The position numbers and the translations under genes are program-made. A model generated the notes under the pieces. It did not search any database, was not told the DNA's origin, and was given only the letters and a program-made list of their open reading frames with translations. Shown here piece after piece: positions 35,084 through 39,088 of a stretch of DNA of 39,088 nucleotides. Origin of the DNA: Erythrobacter sp. SCN 62-14 (lineage in GTDB: Bacteria > Pseudomonadota > Alphaproteobacteria > Sphingomonadales > Sphingomonadaceae); NCBI GenBank assembly GCA_001724215.1, contig MEDW01000011.1, forward strand, positions 1 through 39,088, read 5' to 3'. Positions within the stretch are counted from its first letter, which is position 1. The number at the start of each line of letters is the position of its first letter.

Positions 35084-35355
35084 TAACGCCTCCTTGGAAT
35101 TCTATACCTGATTGTCAGCGATGCACCGCGTCCAGACGGCGGGGCGCTGACGATCTCATCGTGACCCGGCCGATAATGCTGATGCATGAGATTACAGCAC
35201 GTGGGCATGGCGTGCGCGCCTTGCTTTGCAGGCGGATATCCTCCCACCAACCGATGCAGTTCACCCGCATTTACGATGATCGATGACTTGCCCAAGCGCG
35301 CCGCTGAGGCGAATTGGGAAGTTAGTTCGCGTTCGAAATCAGCTTTCGTCGGCAT
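35083..35355 (-). CDS. 90-aa conserved-looking protein of unknown function within an ALS/ALDH operon
   Basis: Hydrophilic cytoplasmic protein. Features: ADFERELTSQFASAARLGKS helix, IIVNAGELHRLVGGYP, a MPTCCN cysteine pair, and GRGASLTIRYRIPRR at the end. I recall similar small proteins, and N-terminal parts of some endonucleases, with GELHR.VGGYP and P.CC motifs, but this is memory and not checked. The start has AAGAGG upstream. It lies 10 bp after the ThDP enzyme and overlaps the ALDH start, so it is firmly embedded in the operon. No function is assigned. Confidence 0.72.
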
Positions 35356-35365
35356 GTCGAACCTC

Positions 35366-37048
35366 TTATAATTCCTTCGACAGCCGCTTGATGTCGTGGT
35401 TCAGGATCTGATCGTTCTCGGTGTAATCAACCGGGCAATCGATCAGATGCACTCCGGGCGCGGCGAGGCAATCGGTCAGCACATCGGTGAGGTGTTCGCT
35501 TGACGTTACCCGGTGGCCGATGGCGCCATAACTCTCGGCATATTTGACGAAATCGGGGTTGCCATAGGTGAGGCCATAATCGGCAAAGCCCATATTGGCC
35601 TGTTTCCAGCGGATCATCCCATAGGCATCATCGCGCAGGATCAGGACAGTGAGATTGAGCCCCAATCGCACCGCGGTTTCCATCTCCTGGCTGTTCATCA
35701 TAAACCCGCCATCGCCGCAGATCGCCATCACCTTGCGATCCGGGTAAAGCATTGCGCTCATCATGGCGGACGGCAGGCCAGCGCCCATCGTGGCGAGCGC
35801 ATTGTCGAGCAGCACGGTGTTCGGCAGATAGGCGGTATAGCCGCGCGCGAACCAGATTTTATAAACCCCGTTATCAAGGCAGATGATCCCATCTTCGGGC
35901 ATCGCCGCGCGCACCTGCGCCACCAGATGCGGCGGGAAGATCGGGAAGCGGGTATCAGCGGCCAGCGGCTCTGTATGGGCAATCTCAGCGGCGCGATATT
36001 CGAGCATCCGTTTGAAATCCCAGCGCCCTTGCGGGACGATGTCTTCCTTGATCTGCCAGATCGCGTTGGCGATATCGCCGATCACTTCGACTTGTGGGAA
36101 ATAGACCGGATCGACTTCGGCGGTCTTGGTTGAAACATGGATCACAATCGGCGGGCTGTCCGACCCGACCGGACCTTCTTCATCATTGCGCATGAAGAAG
36201 GGCGGCTTTTCGATCACGTCATGGCCGATGTTGACGATGCAATCAGCATCCTCGATGGCGCGGTGGACGAAATCTCCGGCGGAAAGCGCCGCGCAGCCCA
36301 GAAACAGCGGGTGGCGTTCATCGACCACGCCTTTGCCCATTTGCGTGGTGACAAAGGGAATGCCGGTCTTGTCGATGAACTGGCGCAGCATTCGCCCCGT
36401 CATCTTGCGGTTTGCGCCTGCCCCGATCACGAGGATCGGCTTGCTCGCCTGTTCCAATGCCAGCACCGCCTGCCGCACCGCTTTTGCCTCTGCCGAAGGG
36501 CGCCGGGCAAGCGAAGGGGCAAGCGGACGGCTGGTGGTTTTTTCCTCGGCGATGTCTTCGGGAAATTCGAGATGCACCGCGCCGGGCTTTTCCTCCTCGG
36601 CAAGCCGGATCGCCTCGCGAACGCGGCTCGGGATATTGTCGGCGCTGGCGAGCTGGTGAGCGTATTTGGTGATCGGGCTCATCATGGCGACCACATCGAG
36701 GATCTGGAAGCGGCCCTGTTTCGATTTCTTGATCGGTTTCTGCCCGGTGATCGCCAGCGTCGGCATTCCGCCAAGCTGCGAATAGGCGACCGCTGTCACC
36801 ATGTTGGTTGCCCCCGGCCCCAGCGTTGCCAGAAACACCCCGGTTTTGCCGGTGTGCCTGCCATAGGTTGCGGCCATGAACCCTGCGCCCTGTTCATGGC
36901 GGGTGAGGACAAGCTTGATCTTGTCGGATTTGGAGAGGCTTTCGAGGAAATCGAGGTTTTCTTCACCCGGCACGCCGAAGATGTATTCAACACCTTCTGC
37001 CTCCAGACACTCGATGAACAAGTCGGATGCTTTTTTGGAAACGCCCAT
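35366..37048 (-). CDS. ThDP-dependent acetolactate synthase-like enzyme
   Basis: A 560-aa enzyme of the acetolactate synthase/pyruvate oxidase family. The N-terminal domain has the cofactor-activating Glu in LTRHEQGAGFMA and GPGATNMVTAVAYSQLGGMP; the ThDP/Mg motif is GDGGFMMNSQEMETA with DDAYGMIRWKQ. Single-polypeptide layout and length fit catabolic AlsS-type or related carboligases; no small regulatory subunit is nearby. Together with the 90-aa protein and ALDH it forms a three-gene operon. Acetolactate synthesis is the default guess; other 2-oxo acid carboligation or decarboxylation is possible. Confidence 0.87.
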   Translation of the reverse strand: MGVSKKASDLFIECLEAEGVEYIFGVPGEENLDFLESLSKSDKIKLVLTRHEQGAGFMAATYGRHTGKTGVFLATLGPGATNMVTAVAYSQLGGMPTLAITGQKPIKKSKQGRFQILDVVAMMSPITKYAHQLASADNIPSRVREAIRLAEEEKPGAVHLEFPEDIAEEKTTSRPLAPSLARRPSAEAKAVRQAVLALEQASKPILVIGAGANRKMTGRMLRQFIDKTGIPFVTTQMGKGVVDERHPLFLGCAALSAGDFVHRAIEDADCIVNIGHDVIEKPPFFMRNDEEGPVGSDSPPIVIHVSTKTAEVDPVYFPQVEVIGDIANAIWQIKEDIVPQGRWDFKRMLEYRAAEIAHTEPLAADTRFPIFPPHLVAQVRAAMPEDGIICLDNGVYKIWFARGYTAYLPNTVLLDNALATMGAGLPSAMMSAMLYPDRKVMAICGDGGFMMNSQEMETAVRLGLNLTVLILRDDAYGMIRWKQANMGFADYGLTYGNPDFVKYAESYGAIGHRVTSSEHLTDVLTDCLAAPGVHLIDCPVDYTENDQILNHDIKRLSKEL

Positions 37049-37252
37049 GCTTTATATCCCCCCCACTGGATAGCCTCGCACAAGTCGTCACAAATATGCG
37101 AGATCAATGAAGCCGGGCCATTAACCCCCAAAGTCCGGCTTTCAGCAGTGCATCATGCCTATCGCAGTCAGCAATGTCTTGCAGAAAGGCGCCATAAACC
37201 TGCCAATGGGCTCTAAGCCGTGCCGTAAATCTCGCAAAAAGCCGCCGCGCCG

Positions 37253-39088
37253 CTAGTCAATCAGCACAAACGGCGCCCACACCCCTGGGCTTGTCTCCAG
37301 CCTCAATCCGGTAGTCCCGCGCACCAGCGCCAGTTGCGCCGCCTGCAAGGCCTGCGCCCGGTCAGTGCCTGCCTCGGCTCGGCGCAGGGTTTCAACGGCG
37401 AGAAACGCCGCAGCATCATCGCGCACCGGCCAATGTGACAACAACAAGGATCGCGCGCCTGCAAGCTGGAAGGCTCGCGCCAGCCCGCTATAGGTTGCAC
37501 TGCCCCGACCATCGCCTGCTGCTGTGTTGCAAGCCGACAGGATCACCCAGTCTGCCGCCAGCTCAAGCCCGGCGATCTCCGAAGCGGTGAGCAGGCCATC
37601 GTCATCAGGCGATGGGATCTCAGGGGGGGTTAGCACCAATGCGGGCTCTGGTAGCGCGGCCATCTGCCCGCCGACCAGACCATGAGTGGAAAACGCCAGC
37701 ACACGATAGGCTCCCAGCCCAGCCGCGCGCACCTTCGGTTCGGTAGCGTCCGCGCCGGTGAGAAGCAAAGCCTCTTCTCCCACAAAAGCCTCGCGCATGG
37801 CCTCAAGCTCGGCTTGAGAACCGGGCAGAGAGGGCAATGCACGCAAATCCTTGGGGTTGATTGTGACCCCGCGAAGCGACGCCCGCGCTGCGCGGGGCGG
37901 AGCAAGCTGCGGCGCTCCGATCCCGGCAAAGCCACTTGCCAAAGCGCGCCCGGCGCGCGCCAGCGGACGCAGGCTGGAACGGATAGTGATGGCATAATCT
38001 TCAATCAGATAGCGCCCCGGACGGGTTCTGGCAGGCAGGCGCGACATCAGCACTGCTGGCGGAATCTGCGCCAAAATCCCGCCGGAAGGGAACACCAGGC
38101 TCGTCTTGTGCTTGAGCGCGCGTTCGATCTCAGGTGGGAAAAAGCGGGTGTAAAGTTCGTGTGCGGCAGCAGTGTCAAACCCGCCACTGGCAGTCTCGCC
38201 CAAGCTTTCATTTTCAAGCGACGTCCGCAGCCGGGCAACCAAGGCTGCGGTTGAATTGAACTGCGAAACTGTTTCCGCCCAGATTGCTCCCGTGCTTGTT
38301 ACCAGCATGGTCACATTGCGATCCTCAATCGACATCGGCACGATGATCGCCTGATCGTCTCCAAGGCTTGCTTGCGCCTCGGCCAGCGTCATCGGTTTGG
38401 GGCGCAAGAATTCAGCATGCCCAGGATAACGCGCGTCAAGTTCCTCCTCTGCCGCTTCGCGGCGCGCAATCGCAGCACTGAGCGCATCTGCCTGAGTCTC
38501 GCCCCCTGCGACCTTTGCGCGCACCTCGGCCTCGCTGCGACGCGCATCGCGCACCGCTTCAAGCATGGCGCCGAAACCCTCGGCATCGCCGGGGTAGGAC
38601 AAGCGCGCCGTCGATAGGGCAAGTTCGCCCAATGTGGCCAGTTGCGCAGCCCGCCAACCATCCTCGATGCGGTTGTTCTTGAGCGCTACCCAACTGAAAT
38701 TCCTGAACAAGGTGTTGTTACGCGACGCGATCGCCCGAACATCCTGAGCGCGCGCATAGCTATCGAGCAAGCGCGCCTCATTGGCAGCGATGCCTGCCTC
38801 CAGCAGCGCCAAGGCCTGTGCAGGAGCGCCCGAACGCGCCTGTGCCAAGGCGATCATGCCTTCGGAAATCACCCGGCCAGGATGATCGGGGGAAAGCTTG
38901 GCTGCATGAGCCGGGATCGCCAATTCCGCGAGCCTAAGCGCCTCGGCATCTTCGCCCAGAAGGCTTGCCGCCCGCGCCAGCCGCGCCTGAATGAAGCCCC
39001 AGCGCAGATCATCAGGATCAGTCCCTTCCAGTAACGCAAGCCCTTCGCGATAGGACTGCGCAGCCTCGGCCACCCGCCCTTCCCCAAG
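37253..39088 (-). CDS. TPR-CHAT protein (caspase-like peptidase fold), N-terminus beyond window
   Basis: At least 611 aa are visible and the frame stays open to the window edge (reading GEGRVAEAAQSYREGLALLE), so the start lies outside. The first ~190 residues are helical TPR-like repeats, then a coiled-coil (RREAAEEELDARYPGH), then a C-terminal CHAT domain of about 370 residues with catalytic His in AFSTHGLVGG (codon 37682-37684) and Cys in ILSACNTAAG (codon 37529-37531), plus LLLSHWPVRDD and WAPFVLID. CHAT proteins are caspase-like proteases, some in defence systems. Partners would be off the right edge. Confidence 0.88.
   Translation of the reverse strand, partial: LGEGRVAEAAQSYREGLALLEGTDPDDLRWGFIQARLARAASLLGEDAEALRLAELAIPAHAAKLSPDHPGRVISEGMIALAQARSGAPAQALALLEAGIAANEARLLDSYARAQDVRAIASRNNTLFRNFSWVALKNNRIEDGWRAAQLATLGELALSTARLSYPGDAEGFGAMLEAVRDARRSEAEVRAKVAGGETQADALSAAIARREAAEEELDARYPGHAEFLRPKPMTLAEAQASLGDDQAIIVPMSIEDRNVTMLVTSTGAIWAETVSQFNSTAALVARLRTSLENESLGETASGGFDTAAAHELYTRFFPPEIERALKHKTSLVFPSGGILAQIPPAVLMSRLPARTRPGRYLIEDYAITIRSSLRPLARAGRALASGFAGIGAPQLAPPRAARASLRGVTINPKDLRALPSLPGSQAELEAMREAFVGEEALLLTGADATEPKVRAAGLGAYRVLAFSTHGLVGGQMAALPEPALVLTPPEIPSPDDDGLLTASEIAGLELAADWVILSACNTAAGDGRGSATYSGLARAFQLAGARSLLLSHWPVRDDAAAFLAVETLRRAEAGTDRAQALQAAQLALVRGTTGLRLETSPGVWAPFVLID

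Noticed and set aside
36137..37216. 359-codon plus-strand frame
   Set aside because: Antisense to the ThDP enzyme gene.

Overview
The window looks like a stretch of a sphingomonad-type alphaproteobacterial chromosome, probably near Erythrobacter/Porphyrobacter. This is an inference from GC-rich coding sequence, the str-operon ribosomal proteins, O-succinylhomoserine sulfhydrylase MetZ, and the general gene repertoire. No database search was possible. Most of the DNA is ordinary, densely packed housekeeping and metabolic sequence.

Layout. 1-2219 (minus): str operon rpsL-rpsG-fusA, with fusA running off the left edge; a very long hairpin sits between rpsL and rpsG, and S12 carries Arg at position 88. 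2491-7488: a LysR regulator, apaG, a Tat-lipoprotein D-Ala-D-Ala dipeptidase with a CPBP membrane protease, and a metZ/2-hydroxychromene-2-carboxylate isomerase-like pair. 7489-12910: a membrane protein and a GT39 protein mannosyltransferase on plus, converging on a minus-strand run tspO-ubiK-recO-leuB-dolichol-phosphate mannosyltransferase/GtrA. 13172-14972: two small lipoproteins around tlyA, which is followed by a translationally coupled 27-codon membrane peptide gene. 14973-15644: no conventional gene; it holds a candidate structured RNA with a 14-nt perfect complement to the 16S rRNA 3' end, an 18-codon ORF and an intrinsic terminator, then GC-rich REP-like repeats. 15645-18144: ilvE-trhO-GST, coupled by overlapping stop/start codons. 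18141-20522: a LysR gene divergent from pirin and azoR, with GTTC/GAAC inverted repeats between them. 20556-24498: nadE with a DMT-family transporter, and a YghU-like GST. 24572-25660: tRNA-Gln(UUG) followed by a decayed patch with a small lipoprotein gene and two serine-recombinase fragments, a likely scar of an integrated element.

25667-33587 (plus) is a tight nine-gene cluster: DUF2946, DUF2244, PCu(A)C copper chaperone, SCO1/SenC, TonB-dependent receptor, HmuS-like protein, HmuT, HmuU and HmuV. It couples copper delivery for cytochrome c oxidase with a heme-type uptake system. The receptor, the periplasmic binding protein and the HmuS homologue all seem to lack the residues usually described as heme ligands. 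33644-37048 (minus) is an operon of a ThDP acetolactate-synthase-like enzyme, a 90-aa protein of unknown function and an aldehyde dehydrogenase. The right edge holds most of a TPR-CHAT protease-like protein (minus), whose N-terminus lies outside the window.

Main candidates for something undescribed: the structured RNA near 15.1-15.3 kb, the merged copper/heme cluster with altered ligand residues, the tlyA-coupled micro-ORF, the rpsL-rpsG hairpin, and the 90-aa protein inside the ThDP/ALDH operon.
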